DNA of 64,000 nucleotides from Labyrinthula sp. Ha (Eukaryota; Sar; Bigyra; Labyrinthulida; Labyrinthulaceae), in assembly GCA_015227615.1 (NCBI GenBank), contig JAALGZ010000010.1:1240001-1304000 (forward strand), read 5' to 3'. Below the pieces are notes generated by a model. It saw only the letters and a list, made by a program, of their open reading frames with translations, did no database searches and was not told the DNA's origin. Of the stretch, positions 12,433-25,900 are shown piece by piece. Position numbers and translations under genes: made by a program. Positions within the stretch are counted from its first letter, which is position 1. Every line of letters starts with the position of its first letter.

Positions 12433-12597
12433 ACTTGTAATTTTTTTGCTTGTTGTATTTACAAATTTTGGGCTCAGAGAATTGGGAATTGAAGTTCTGC
12501 TATTAAGCTTCCGTTAAGATTTATGGAATTCCATTTAAAAATACTACCGGTACGCCATTTCCTAATCGCCTTGAAACTCCCTACAATCCCTAACGGA

Positions 12598-12623
12598 AGA
12601 GTGGCGTAAATTACGCCAGCGTA
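12598..12623 (-). repeat. MULE terminal inverted repeat core, right
   Basis: Exact reverse complement of 9302-9327. It lies 166 bp upstream of the transposase ATG, so it may overlap the promoter, as in other MULEs. Confidence 0.88.
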
Positions 12624-12638
12624 AGAAAGTTAGGTTCC

Positions 12639-12647
12639 AATTATAAC
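12639..12647. repeat. Right 9-bp target-site duplication of the MULE
   Basis: AATTATAAC directly after the TTCC terminus, identical to 9278-9286. Confidence 0.85.
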
Positions 12648-14095
12648 TGTTACAAAAGCATCTTTATATAACTCAATCGGCAGTAATGCACCCTTGTATT
12701 TTGAGTTAAGAGAAAGCTGCGCCCAAACAAAACTTGACCCAACTTGTAGGTAAAGAGTGAACAACGATATTTCTTTACTAAAATTAAATTTTGGATTTCC
12801 AAACTTTTTGTTTTTTTTCAGATATTCCGCAATTTTATTGTTTTACATATAATTAAGTTAAGTACTTTTATACCATTTGTTTGGACACCGGTTGTTGTGG
12901 TTGTTCTTATTTCAGCTTTCTGTTTGGTTATATAAAAGGTGAAATGTGGATAGAATTATACTGGATGTTGGTATGTATGTGAACTTGTGTTATATTATGA
13001 GCTTACGATAAAGATATGACAGTAATAAATGGTCGTTGGCTTCCTTTGAAGTGTTTTTGAAGAGATATGAACGGATTGAAGTGATTTGAGAACCTAATTC
13101 GCTGTCTTTTCAGCTTCGTATTATGAGATAATTCTCGCCCGTGATGTTATACGAGGGTGGTTTGTTCACTGATGTTTTTATGCTGTAAATTTACATTTGG
13201 TGATATTTGGTGATTTAAGTCTGAAGTGGAATATCGTTAATCACGATTAACCTGGAATATTATAAGGAAAATTTATAGGTAGGAATACACCATGGTTATT
13301 TATTGATCTAATCTACCTCGGTATTGGAAATACTTTGAAATATACTATATTTTAGTATACTTAGAATAGTTAGTCTGAAATATAGCGGTTAGTAGTAGTT
13401 GAAAAAGAAAAGGTTTTTTAAAGTTTGAAGTTTTTATTATAAAGTTTATTAATATTTACGACAGGTGTCCGTGTTTTAAGGATAACTAAAGGTGTTATTA
13501 GCTGGTTAATACTTGATCTATTTTTTCTTTTCCGCGGACGTCTTAAAAGGATTGACAAGAAGACGTAAAACGCAAGACGGTACAACTGAATCAATATAAG
13601 ATTAGAAATCCTTGCTAGCGTAGGAAACCAAAATCTGGTCTGAATTGTTTAATATAGCCTCTTTTCAGTAATTATGTCCTGCTTTGGGAAAGAAAAATAA
13701 ATAGGAAGAGCTTGACTGGATTCTGTGTTGTTTACATTCTTTACTCTTTGCTAAGTACTTCCTCTTCACGCTTCAATAGATGTTGCGTTAATCTTTCCAT
13801 AAACAAATTAAGGAACCTGTTCATTTGAACTGTTTGGATTATAAGATATCTTTCTTCTTGTCATAAAAAACTCGTCGTATTTTGTCAAATTAAGGACGAA
13901 GTGAACATGAACGAATAGAATAGGCTTAAAATCTTATTTTTTTCGTATATTCAAGCAAAACTATTTGTATCACAAAAAAACAAACATCTCATTTTCTCAT
14001 ATTCTCTGACACTTTGACAAAGATCTGGCATACATATGATATGTTCATCTATCCAAAACAGCTCATCCCTCTAACAACTAGTCTTACAACATAGT
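12648..14095. other. Non-coding stretch, nothing recognised
   Basis: AT-rich sequence without a supportable reading frame on either strand and without clear repeats. Confidence 0.5.
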
Positions 14096-14401
14096 TTACA
14101 CAAAGTTTTCTCTCATTTTTTCTAACAACTCAAAACCGTCTACTTTAGAATACTCTAAAAACTCAGCCCTTAAAGATTTTCCACTCGAACAACTCTTCTT
14201 CTCAGCAACTTCGTAATTAATTTTTTTCTTCTGAGGTAATCCAACACTCTTGGACTTAGTAAAATCCACGAATAGATACACATGTAGAAACGCTCGCAAA
14301 ACTTGAACCTCTCTTCTCACATAAAATCTCCTGATGAGCGCGAGCAGCGTGAAAATCTGTTTGACCAGTGACGCTTTCTTCTTACTAGAAACGTACAACA
14401 T
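14096..14401 (-). CDS. Hypothetical small basic protein
   Basis: An open frame from an ATG at 14401 (MLYVSSKKK) to the stop at 14096-14098 gives about 101 residues. It is Lys/Arg-rich with a central hydrophobic stretch (IFTLLALIRRF...) and an amphipathic end (LLEKMRENFV). The composition, with charged helices and low Ser/Phe noise, looks more like a real protein than most open frames in this desert. No family is recognised. The frame is open a little upstream (to about 14422), so a 5' exon spliced by a short intron is possible. The ORF on the opposite strand (14334-14567) is probably a shadow. Confidence 0.35.
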   Translation of the reverse strand: MLYVSSKKKASLVKQIFTLLALIRRFYVRREVQVLRAFLHVYLFVDFTKSKSVGLPQKKKINYEVAEKKSCSSGKSLRAEFLEYSKVDGFELLEKMRENFV

Positions 14402-14422
14402 CTTCTGCACTTTCCAACACAA

Positions 14423-17400
14423 TTTTCAAATGTCCAGGAGTTTAATTTTACTTTTACTTCAGGTGGGTTTATTTTTTATTTATGTTTTATATTCAATGAT
14501 TGAATATTTTTGGATCTCTGAAGTGCGATCAGTTCGTAGTTTTAATGTGAGTTTCTATTCGTATTAGTTTCGGAACAATAAATTTGGGACTGTGGAAATT
14601 AACGGTTCAGTTTATTTCATATACAAAGAATTAGGAGGATAACCAAAAGAAAGTTATCCCGTATATATTAATGAGACTTTTCTCGTCTCGGGATTTGATA
14701 GGATCTTTCTCACGTATAAATGGTTAGATATCGAAATTAAAATGATAGAATAGAGTTTGTAGAGGGAACTGAAGTGGTGTTTGAGTAGAGAATAACTTAG
14801 TCTAGTTGGAGTTCTTATAGAGTTAGGTCTTGAGGTAAATAGATTTAGACTCATTTTATCGCTTATCTTGGTTTCTGATGGACAATCTTGAAGCAGATTG
14901 ATGGTTTTCCCCTGAGTCCCAATAGTACAAACCCTAGGACGGAAGAATTTAACGATGTGTTTGAACAATAGGCCTTAAAATCTTTCCGCGATTTTGTAAC
15001 CCCATTAACTCATTGGAATTAAGTTTTGTGGAAATAATTAACGATACGAAAGTGTTCTTTTTAATATAGACATCACTAGAAGTATTAACTGCATCAAAAA
15101 CTTCATGATTTCTAAACATTTCATTAGATAAAAACATTTACTTAAAGCAAATAAGGATATATATTCTTTATCTTCTAAGCCAAGGAAAATGTATCTGTTG
15201 TTTATCACTGCAGATTTAACTCTAAAACCAGTGACTATGAGCAAAGATACAAGAGAAGAAATAATTCATTTTTTTCCTGAATCAGTAGGCAGAGTGGTTT
15301 CTCAAATGAACTACAAGTAGCAAACAGAACTTGTTTTCCTCTTAAACTTTAGGCAGATATTGCTTACCTACAGCCCCTTGAATATTTGATGGTTCTACGC
15401 TTAGCTACATGGTTCATATTAGTTTAATTTTACTGTATTTAAAGAAAGATACAATCATATTGAAATAGTTTGGTGAACAGGAGCAGAAAAATAGTTGTCA
15501 AATAAATCTACAATCAAGTTAAGCTTCCCCTCGAGCATATATATTTTTTTTCACAGTTTATTAACTTGTCTCGTACAGCATACCTTTTTCCCGGAAAGTT
15601 GACCAGTACTCTACTATCACTATTGCCCACAGACTAGGTATGACTGGCTAGTATGGCAACTTATGTCAATGTGTTCAAGCATTTTGCTTCTTTGGTATGT
15701 ATATTTCAAAAAATCTATACTTATTTTAAGTAGTGTTGCTCACCTGGAATTTAGAGCTTGAATATTTTAGGGTCTATTACCTAGATATTCTTGATCGCAG
15801 GTCTCATATTCTCAATTCTCTCTCGAAATTCTAGGTAGTTCTTGGTTTGTTACGAAGTTCCACGACTTTGGCCCGTCACATTTTTTACATAAACATGAAA
15901 CCTGGTGGGAAATAAAGCTAAAGAATCAAGGGGTATGTCATTTTCCGCAGAAACAAGTGGTTAAATATTTTTATTTCTTATTAAATGGTTTTTGTTCATG
16001 TCTTTCAATGTGTGTCTGAAGGTTTTCTTGGAAAATGTTGGCAAATAAGAAACATCTATATATTCTATATTCTCGAGAATCAGGTCCATGGTTACCTCAA
16101 GACCGAGAATTGGAGAATGACGAAAACTCCATTTCAAGATTCTGGAAAACATGTTTTCGAGATTCTATATTTTCTGAGGGCCAGATGAGTATAATAGATT
16201 ATAATGTATTTGTACACCGAATACTTTATATATCCGTACAAACTATTTACTTTGACTTGATATGTCCATGATCAACGATATCTCCAGAGCCGTTCTTTTT
16301 CATTGTTTTCTTGGTTATGCTATCGGGGTGAGGTTTGCCTAGAAGCGGAAAACCAACTATAATTTACTTAGCATGATAAATCTAGAAGACACGCTAATAC
16401 GAATAATACTGAAAATGCACCAATATCGTTGTCTTGCTAATGCCTTTATCTTGCCAACTTGTTCGTCGTTGTCTTTGAAAACCCGACCAACTGATGTTTT
16501 CACTGCAATATTTGTATTTCCTCACATAAAAGGTGCAATATCTGCACTAGCGCTCAAACTCATTGCGATCGCTTGTTTTCCCAGCAAAGCACATCGCATA
16601 CATGTTGGTTTGTTCTACCTAGGCTCATCTACAAGTTATTGTTCAAGTTTGAATTGGTTTCCTTATGCTCAAACCTTCTAGAAGACGATGCAGCAGTACC
16701 TACAAGTTATATATCAACCCCCCCCCCTGATATATATACCAAATAAAATAAAGTTAATTGAAAGAGTTTTCACTCCTATTCAACGCTCTCTCTCCCATTC
16801 TCTCTCTTTCATTTACATGACATAAGTTCCATAAACTATAACAATATTGAAATTAGCTGGGAAGTATGTGGAAAATGATGTTTAGTATTAGAAGCTCTAA
16901 TGACAACGGAACATCTATTATTATCTATTAGAAACCTTTCCTTTACTACTAAGACACGCAGTAGAATTGAGAAGAAAAATTTATGGCACAAACTCGAAAT
17001 AGATTAAATTAATATTTAAGTCGGATAATTTGTACATCAGTAAAGGTATGCAGCTATTAGGTTGAATTCGTTTGATAAAAGCATAAGAGAACATTAATTC
17101 AAGCAAGTAATTGAAAAATAATTCGATGACAGAGAGTCAGTGATCATTTTTTTTAGTTCTCTGGGGTGAAAAGTTACTATTAAAAATGCACTGGTCAACT
17201 ACATATTGACCTCTATAACACATCCATAAAGATTTAAGCTTTACAAAAATCATAAAGAGCGAACCAAACTAAGATGAAGGCTATAATATATTGCTTATTT
17301 ACTTATGTAATACAATAATTCTATCAAATAAAGGTTGAGTAATAGTTCTTAGTTTATTTTCACATGGGCTACATGTAGTAACATTACCCTAGCACACCAT

Positions 17401-20400
17401 TATTCTTCCAATATTCCCTATGTGTTTTATCGCTGTTCTTCTTTGGCATGTATAGAATTAGAAATTGGTTGTATGTCACTATTTTTTGAATTATATTCTA
17501 CTAACAGATGTAATGGTTAAATTCTTTAGAATATGTTTCTAGGAATTGATAATTGGTGCCCTTTGCCATAATATAGTTGAGAAGAAGGTAGCAGGTTCTA
17601 CTCATGTTACATTGGTGTGGCATAAATGTCAAGACTGTTTATCACTTTAGCAACGAGAACAGTAAATAAAATAAATGCCACAGAGCTTTAAAGTTATCGA
17701 CATATTTGAAATAAAGGGGCTGGATTTTTTCTGAACTAAAAGATATACATTCTAGCAACGTTATCAAATACATATTAGCGTGATTTCAAACTAAAATCAA
17801 TTCGATATAGGAGAACTAAAGCGTTATGGACAATGATACTGAAGCAGAAAACGGCATCTTAACATAAAAATGGTATTGTTGTTAGTTGATTCTCTTGTCA
17901 AGTACTTCAAATTTGTTTTCAGCATTTGTCATAAATCCTAGCGATGCCAGCCCAACGAAGCTGCTCAACTCTCACCAAAAGTAAACAACTCCAATGCAAA
18001 AAGCAGAAAATATGAAACTCAGCTGAGGAAGAATATTAAATGCGCTGAGCTAAGGTTTATAGGGGCTATTTTCGTTCAATTATATATATCTTAAAATTTG
18101 AGAAGTGTTATGTATGAATTTGTTAGATATGTGTCTATCAGCAAAGACTAAAATACAGTTAACTTAATAACCCAAACCTAATTTGGTTAAATAGTACAAA
18201 CCAATATATGAAAAGTTTTTTATGCTATGAATACCAGGTATTTTTTTGTGAAATACAGTATTTGATCTTCAATTTTTCTCCTCTTGCTTTAACTAATGTT
18301 ATATGACTTCATTTATTGTACTTTCGGAATGTAACACATGATAATATGTAAGCAACCCACATTTTCGTTACAGGGATGGAGATATTTCCACAATATCTAC
18401 TAGCAACATATTAAGGCAAATCGGACTTCTTGAATACTGGTCATCTTGTTACTGCTTGGAATAGTTTGCAGCTAGATTTTGTAACCATTTTAATTTTCAT
18501 AGTCTGATTATACTGAATAAAAATCCTTACATCATTCCTAAATCTTGGCTGAACTCAGAAAATACTAGTGGTTATGGTTGACATTGAGCTAATATCTACC
18601 CAATATGCCATGAGGTTTGCAAACTGTAGAATTCAACACAAAGTAAAAGTACGGGTATTATTCCTCTGAACCTTTTTGGTGTTGTCAAGCTCAAGCTGAC
18701 AACAATGGTATACCTGACAAGCGACTTTAGTCCTTGCCTGTTCTACTTCAACAACTTCAACAAAGGGAAGTCGAATGCCTCAGACAAATAAGTAAAATCA
18801 CTAGTTACAACAGGAAAAGACGGCAATTCGTCTTATATAGTGGTTAATGCTTTATTGGCACAATGGGGTTTACATCATATGGGGTTTTGTAGAATATAAC
18901 TATCACTTACAGAATCGGTGACAAGATCTTAACACTTAGTTTTGAGTCAAGAGATAACCATATAATCCTAAGAAATATCTGTACATCTACAGAAGATACC
19001 CAGATAAACCACAAGCGTACAAGTATATGGTTCAAAAATATATATATATATATAACTTACAGAGAAAGTCTAAAGAAGCTAATGGTAATTGTTGTAGACT
19101 TGAACGACCAATTCAAGGAATGATGGAAAAAGATAAGTAGCATATACTGCCTATTTCAGGAATCAACTAGCCAGCCAGCATTTTAGCATAATTTCAAATA
19201 AAAAAGTAACATGGTAAACACTCACATAAGATATTTATACAAATATAAGTAAAAGAAATCAGCTGCAAGGTAAGAGATCTCTGGGAGAAATCAACTCAAT
19301 TGACTTCCTCGCTACAAAAAAAGTGCACCAGTCCCATTTTCAAACTAGATATTAACATCAGAAAATAATATTGTAAACGAAAGTAAGAAAAACACACGGG
19401 AACATGAATAATTATCAACTTATAAGTTCAGACAAAAATAACTAATTCAAAATGAAAAAGATGTAGAAATAAATATAGAAATTTCGATGTTGTTTGATTA
19501 AGCAGTGGAGCTACAGCTGCAAACAAGCGGACTTCAAACTGAAAAATTGTACTATATTCAGACCGTAATAACAGTAAAAAAATAGCGATCGGATTATTGC
19601 CAAAGAGGATATGAAAAGAGTTTCTTGGATAAAGCTATGTAGTTAATCTTGAATTCATCAGATTGGGACTCCTAAGAGTTCACTAAATTTCAAACCAAGA
19701 AATAACGAGAAAATCAAAAGAGATGACGACCACAGAAACTGAAGACCACAGCATGCACTATCATGAAACCAATATAGCTATAAGTAAACAAACTTTAATG
19801 ATGAATATTTTTGTGAAACCAAGATAATAGCAAAAGTAAATAGAAAAGAAAACGAACTTCGGGAAAGTAATAAACAAGTTTTTAGATACGGTATCACTAG
19901 AAAATAATCTTGAGATATTTAAGTGAAATATTAAGGAAACTCAAAATATCCCCATGTTTATGTTATGAATTACTGCTCAAAGTAATTGCAAAATTACAGA
20001 ATTAAACTTAAATAGGAAAATTAGATGGCTCAAGGGCTTCATAAACAATTAAATATAAGGGTGATATCTTTGTTATTTTAAAGATAATAAAAGCAGTAAG
20101 CTACCGAGGAATATTTAGTTTTTAATAAAATCATTAAGTACCTAGAACTATTCAAAAAAGAGACAATAAATACCATTAGAAAATTTAATGAAACAAGCTA
20201 AAGCATAAAGAAGAAATTACGTTATGGAAAAAATAGCATATTTTCAAGAGAAAAAGAAGAAAATGATTGCCCGCATTGATATAGATAGAAAAACCCGTAC
20301 CTAATACCCTTTAGTATATAAAACAAACTAATAACCAAATATCTGCAGTACATTTTTTAACAGATAGAGTCACAGTCGGAAGTTTTTCGTAAGAATGGTT

Positions 20401-21198
20401 GGGCAAAATAAGTAAGTAATATAGGCACCGAAACAAATGATTATGAAGAGGGCCACAAGTTACTTCTAACTACAGATGCTCTCAATTGATTCCAAAAAGT
20501 TCCCCGACTAACTCTCACACAGCTTTATCCATACATCACTCCGAGAACACGAGATACCTTGGTACAATAAGGGATAATATAAACCAGTGTATCTTTTTGA
20601 AAATCTCAGTATTAGAGCAATCCAGTAAATATAAGTAAAAAACAAGTCATCAAGGACAGTAGTTTGTCATCAATCATATTTATACTAATACTAGCATCTT
20701 TATACAACATCTAACAGATAAAAAAACGTGAAACTGAACCAATAAATACAATAAATGTAGCCAGTAACGCTTACCGAGGGTATATTGATCTTATTAAAAT
20801 ATAATTTCAACCAATGGAGTTTTCTTAGTAACTATATATGGTAGAGCACTTAAAAGAACTCGAGACAAACATCAACGAAGTCGTAACTATATGTATGGGG
20901 AAGAAAACTGAAATACTAAATAAAATACTTAATAACCTGGTAAAGAGATTTCTATGGGAGTTTCATTGTGAAAACTATAGCGGGTTCTTAAGACCCGAAG
21001 TCCTTTAACTACTAGTATACTTTCTGATACTTCGATGGCACAAAGAGCATAAACTCTACACAAACCTTAAGATCTTACACGAAGAAGATACAAAGACCAT
21101 GTTACCAAGAAAAAAACTTACACTATTCTCGTCAAAGTAAAAAAAAATGATATCAAGATACTTTAGAGCACATTTTTTAGTCTATAAGCTACCCTAAG
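14423..21198. other. Large desert, no supported gene
   Basis: About 6.8 kb of AT-rich DNA. A 102-codon ATG frame at 16373-16681 exists, but neither it nor its antisense reading resembles a family I know, and neighbouring frames are random-like. Around 16030-16180 both strands are open for about 65 codons and there is a short palindrome (GGAAAACATGTTTTC). A dinucleotide AT run lies near 19037-19053. Nothing else stands out. Confidence 0.5.
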
Positions 21199-21564
21199 AT
21201 GCCCCCAGACTCTACGAGCCTTTATGAAGTCGAAGAACCTCCAGTTCTTTCGATTAACGTAGGTGATCTCATTCAAATCAAACTGAACACGCTAGATGAA
21301 CCCATTTCCTTAAAATGTTCACCAACCGTTTTACAGATCCAGAAAACTGAATTTAAAGGATTGGAAAAAATTAAAGAAATAAACCAAACTGTTAGCCAGA
21401 ACAAGAATGAGAGTGGTTCTTCATGGAGATCATCAATTGATATACTGATTTATCACCTTTTAGAACTCAGTGGCTTGTTTCAAGTCCACTTTGTATCTAA
21501 GAAGTCAGTGATAGAAGCCTCACTACAAACTATACCTTCAAAAACTAAATTCAAGCTTTTGTGA
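21199..21564 (+). CDS. Hypothetical 121-residue protein
   Basis: Frame from ATG 21199 to TGA 21562-21564. The peptide starts MPPDSTSLYEVEEPPV, has a stretch of alternating charged and hydrophobic residues (GDLIQIKLNTLDEP), a polar centre (EINQTVSQNKNESG) and a hydrophobic helix (ILIYHLLELSGLF). Composition is protein-like and the frame begins with ATG, but no domain is recognised and no splice-linked exon was found. It is isolated by kilobases of desert on both sides. Chance is a real alternative. Confidence 0.35.
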   Translation: MPPDSTSLYEVEEPPVLSINVGDLIQIKLNTLDEPISLKCSPTVLQIQKTEFKGLEKIKEINQTVSQNKNESGSSWRSSIDILIYHLLELSGLFQVHFVSKKSVIEASLQTIPSKTKFKLL

Positions 21565-22216
21565 ATGTCTACACATCCCCTATAAATTGAATCACAAAGA
21601 TACAAATTTTCTGGAAAAACTTATTTAATAAGTAATGAAGAAAGTAAGCAAGAGAACACAGTTAGTATTATTGAATATAAAGTCTAAATCTCTAATTCTT
21701 AAGTATCTGATGCATGCTGAATCTTTGAACCAATAGAAAAGAGTCAATATAGTTGAATTGACAAGATATAGTTCTTATCTTCAGCCTCAACAGAATTCCA
21801 AAGTAGGTAATGGGGGACTAAAACTTCATCAATAAATAAAATAAGTATAAAATTGACCCATGTAGTAAAACTGCGCCAGAGGATAGGGAAACTCGTCAGA
21901 TAAAAAAAAATCAATCGAATAAAACTTAAAGATATATCTATAGAAGAGTTAAAGCCTCCTGCTTGGAAACCAGTTGATTATGGTAAGGTAACAATAACTT
22001 GAATGAAGCAAGAGAAGCTACAGCCTTTAAACCATATAAACATCTGGATGCTCTGTAAGCACAAATAAATGATAAAAAAAACTATTTTCAATATTCTAAT
22101 CGGATCTCTGAGGCATAGGAGCCGACTTTCATGGTATTACACTCTTCTTCTATGTTATTTGTACTTGTTGGATTCGGAGATCTTAGCAAATTAGAACTTC
22201 GGGCAACCAATGATAA
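21565..22216. other. Non-coding gap
   Basis: No frame or repeat of note between the small ORF and the second MITE copy. Confidence 0.5.
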
Positions 22217-22846
22217 GGGGTCTTAGGTCCGAATGCAATTTGACAAAAATGATCAATAATTATGTGATAATCATTTTGATTCTGATTATGAACAAGGGAA
22301 TTTGGATTTTGATTTTTCTGAAATAATTCTGATTTTATTTTGATTATCAATTAATTATCAATAATATACTGGGCCATATGTTCAAGAAATGAGCTGCCAA
22401 GCAAGAATCTATTGCTTCTGTACCGCACGAAAATTCATGTAGAGAGACCACGTTGCTCGAGAATAATTCGGCAATAAGACGCAGCATGGTCCTATATAGG
22501 GTTTCTTAATGAAACCTTATACCGCAGTATAACGATAGGACCCTGTTATAGTGGAGCATTGGTACAGACTTCGCAAAAAAAAATGATTACGGCCAGATAC
22601 AGTGTTGTCGTTATGAAATCTTGGTCATACACCCCGTGTTTAGCAGAGTTCCATACGGTGGCAACATGAAATATAGATTCTTTTGACTACCTGGACTAAG
22701 GCAATATGGTCTATTTTATTTTATTATTATTACTTGATCATCAATAATCAATCAAGATTGTTTGTGAATTATCAGAATCAATCAATAAGAAAAATCTGGG
22801 GAAATTTCTTATTGATAAATTATATATAAATCAAATCCGAGGTTCA
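22217..22846. mobile_element. MITE copy 2, diverged
   Basis: Same family and orientation as the copy at 8696-9276. Shared parts are the left-arm segment around GATAATCATTTTGATTCTG, the right-arm ATCAGAATCAATCAATAAG segment, and the interior with a 28-nt block (22649-22676) identical to 9083-9110. The ends are eroded: the left retains GGGGTC and the right AAATCAAATCCGA, and no clear TA duplication remains. Two interior hairpins are retained (22500-22516 and 22517-22532). An outer 8-bp stem GGTCCTAT/ATAGGACC (22488-22495 with 22535-22542) encloses both. Confidence 0.75.
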
Positions 22847-22939
22847 TGCACTGATTTGCCACCCCTGCTGCAAACCTTAAAATATTTCACTCAAAGATAG
22901 TAAATGTTAATGAGCGTGTTTCTCTAACGGCACTCCACA

Positions 22940-25900
22940 GTCTTCCATGGCCCGGTTTGCATTTGTACACTGCGTTAAAATGAATGACCAGTATTTGCCT
23001 GAAGTGCCCATCAAGGTGCCAAACGGGGAGTCTTTTGAGTAATGGACTATTTGGTTTCTGGTCAATTTATTTTGCAATTCTATCAAAAATTTTTATCGAT
23101 CATCTATCTCAGTTGTTCACTTCAATAACAATTCATTTTCCTGAGCTTCTTCATTGACATCTCCTCCATAGAAATTCCTTAAAATAGTCCCTAATTTCAG
23201 CTAAAATGGAGATACTAGGACCAAAACAATTACATAAAAACAACATCTGTGCGAGTTCATGTACAAAACTTGTTTTGGGTGTTTCCAATATTCTTTCAAA
23301 GTATTTTGGCTGAATCCCCGGCCCAGGGGATATATATATATACATATATCCAGACCACACCATGTGACTTCTTCTTCATAGAACTGGAATTTTTCGTATA
23401 CAGCCACAAATGTATCTCCATAAGGCGCACAAGGAACCTTTCCAATTATCTTAGATAGATTTCGAACCTTCCAGAGAAGAAAAGTGTGTCGTTTTCCACT
23501 GAAAACATCATTTTTTTCTTGCGAAAAGATACAGTGGTGCCAACACTTGTATCATCGTCTTGTTGTGGAATAATTGCCTTGTGTTAACCCATTCTTGAGG
23601 CGAATAGCACATATTAAAGCATCCGACATAAGTTACAATCTTAAAGAACTTCCTTGAGCCTTTTTCAACCGAACGATAATCGAAACCTGAAATCATTTCG
23701 AATGACCCATATATCTTTGCACCTTTACGAAAGGCTATTTGATGTTCTAGGTTTGGCATGAATATCGGCGATTTTCATATACAGGAGTTCAACAACTCCA
23801 TATCTATCACCATCCCCATCCCGTTTGGTTATCCAGGATTTGGAACTAAAACGCAGGAGAGCCATCAATTGGATTATTCATCGGACAAATCAATCCTCTT
23901 CTCATCGTTGAATTCGGCTGATGTCTAAAATACTCCATTCTTCCTAAACCCATCTATCTTGACTGTGATATGATCTCCGCTGATGGATCAGTAAAATTGC
24001 ATTCTATTGGGTGAAGGTAAGGCTCCCGTGTGGGGCTAGCCTTTAATTCGAAAGCTTGGTACTTGCCCTCTATTAACTATCTAAGCTCCAATTTATCATT
24101 ATTCGACAGGCCTCTGATATCTTTAAACTTTTCTCAATTGCTTCAAAAGTACTATTCTTATCCTTTTTTCAGTATTCTTTTTCATTTTCACTTGATCTTA
24201 TTTCCAAATACTTTCCGTATCCCAATTCTTTTTGAGTGCGGGTCAGCATCCCGCGCGATGCTATCCACATATATCAGATCCTCCAGTTTATGGTTCACCT
24301 TATTGAATTTTTCTATTTCATAATATTTCCCTCTTTATAAATCTTTCGCCCCTTTTATTTGAGAGTTTAATTGCCTTTATATCGGCTTGAGCTTCAAATA
24401 ATAAATAAGCTCCATATAATTTGGGCTATTCATTGCAAAATTTTTCCTCCTTCGTAAAAGAGATGTGTCATGCTCAAGCTTCTCCTAGATATCTTCAGAA
24501 AGTATCATGGTTCTCTTTACGCCCGGTATCTTCATTGACGCATGTTGCTGGCCCATGGATCTGGCGTTGCTGTTGATGAGAGATTCATTGCCTCCACCCT
24601 GTTTTCTTCCTAGGTAGGTATACATAGTAGGTTTAGGGTCTTGGGCTATTTGTGTCAACACTTAGATCCGGGGTAGCCTTCAACTTTACCAAGTCTTGGA
24701 ACCCCACCAGCAATCAGTACCAATCTGTGACGTCCATTAAAAATATCTTTAAACGCGAAAACACGTTCACTTCTCCATTCCGATGCTTTGCCTTACCGTA
24801 ATATATCATTGCTTTGCCGCTGCAATTCTCAAACTGTTTATCAGGACTACGTTTCTACTATTTCTCATGTTCTCAAGGCCACTACAATATCGGGCTGGTA
24901 CCATCAAACCCCCAGAAGACATGCTTGCTCTTGAGTCCAGAGTTAATCTAACTGGTATCCTCTTCAAATCATGCGTAAAGACTTCCAGTATGACCTTCAT
25001 TTGATTCAATTTGTATCCATTTATCTCCTCTAATTTTTTAATTTGAATATTGGTTAGTATTCTTCTTTCTCATAGCGGCGATGATGACTTTCTTTGTTGG
25101 AAGTCTTGTTGAAAGTTTTCAAAATTCCTATTAAATCGAGGTGATCTGATTAGTTCAAGTCCATTCTTTGCACTCTGTTATTTAATTGTCAATAACATTG
25201 AGTATTTAGTAACTCAGTGCCAATGCTTTCAGCAAAAATAATATAGAAGTTCTCCTCCTGTTTCATTCTGGGGTTGAGAAGCTGGGGATAAAGAATGCAA
25301 AGAGCTCGACAACTGATTGACGAGAGCGAGGAACTCCTATGGGTTTACTGTTTTTATTGTTTCGTCTCTGCATCTATTCGATTTTAGTAAATTAACCATG
25401 CATCATTAATTGTCTCTGACCGATCACTATTACGAGGAGTTCCCAATATATCAGACCCGCTTATGTTTCCAATCAACCTGTGTACGTTTTTAAGTTCCTG
25501 TTTCTTGCCTCGCAATTCTGAAGCTTCTTAAATATGCAGATTTCTTTGGTTGTCTAACTTTTCGTGTTATCCATTTTTATCTTCCTTTTTCCTTGGCTTC
25601 TTTTCCCAATTCTCCAACAGAGATAATTCATCCTATAATAGAATCTTTGAATGTGTGTTATCCAAATGGAATTTTAATCTATCATGGTCCAGGGTATATA
25701 GTTTGTACTTTGTAGGCAAACCCTTCAAACCAAGTTTTACTGCTTTTCTTTCGAGTTTTTTATCATTTTTAGATAATCCGCATTGATAATTTTGTAGATA
25801 GAATCAACATAGGCTCTAACTCTTCTTTCCTTCGTAGGCTCAAAGATACGGCATGCTAGCCTCTTGTCTACGATGTGGAGTGCATCCTCTTTCATATACC

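Larger units (their letters stand above)
9287..12638 (-). mobile_element. Mutator-like DNA transposon (MULE), complete ends
   Basis: A 3352-bp element starting GGAA and ending TTCC, with exact 9-bp duplications outside. The 20 outermost bases of the two ends are only partly alike, but the next 26 bases are a perfect inverted repeat (9302-9327 and 12598-12623), built around GGCGTAATTTACGCC, which is itself palindromic. The right two thirds (10360-12432, minus strand) carry the transposase. The left third holds a 168-bp tandem repeat, a hairpin and a 61-codon frame on the plus strand. Intact ends and duplications suggest fairly recent insertion, although the transposase has five in-frame stops. 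Confidence 0.9.

Noticed and set aside
14334-14567. 77-codon plus-strand frame with hydrophobic stretch
   Set aside because: Likely a shadow of the minus-strand frame at 14096-14401, which has a better residue pattern.
16373-16681. 102-codon ATG open frame
   Set aside because: Composition looks random, there is no family resemblance, and the antisense is equally open in part.
19029-19056. AT dinucleotide run
   Set aside because: Ordinary short microsatellite in AT-rich DNA.
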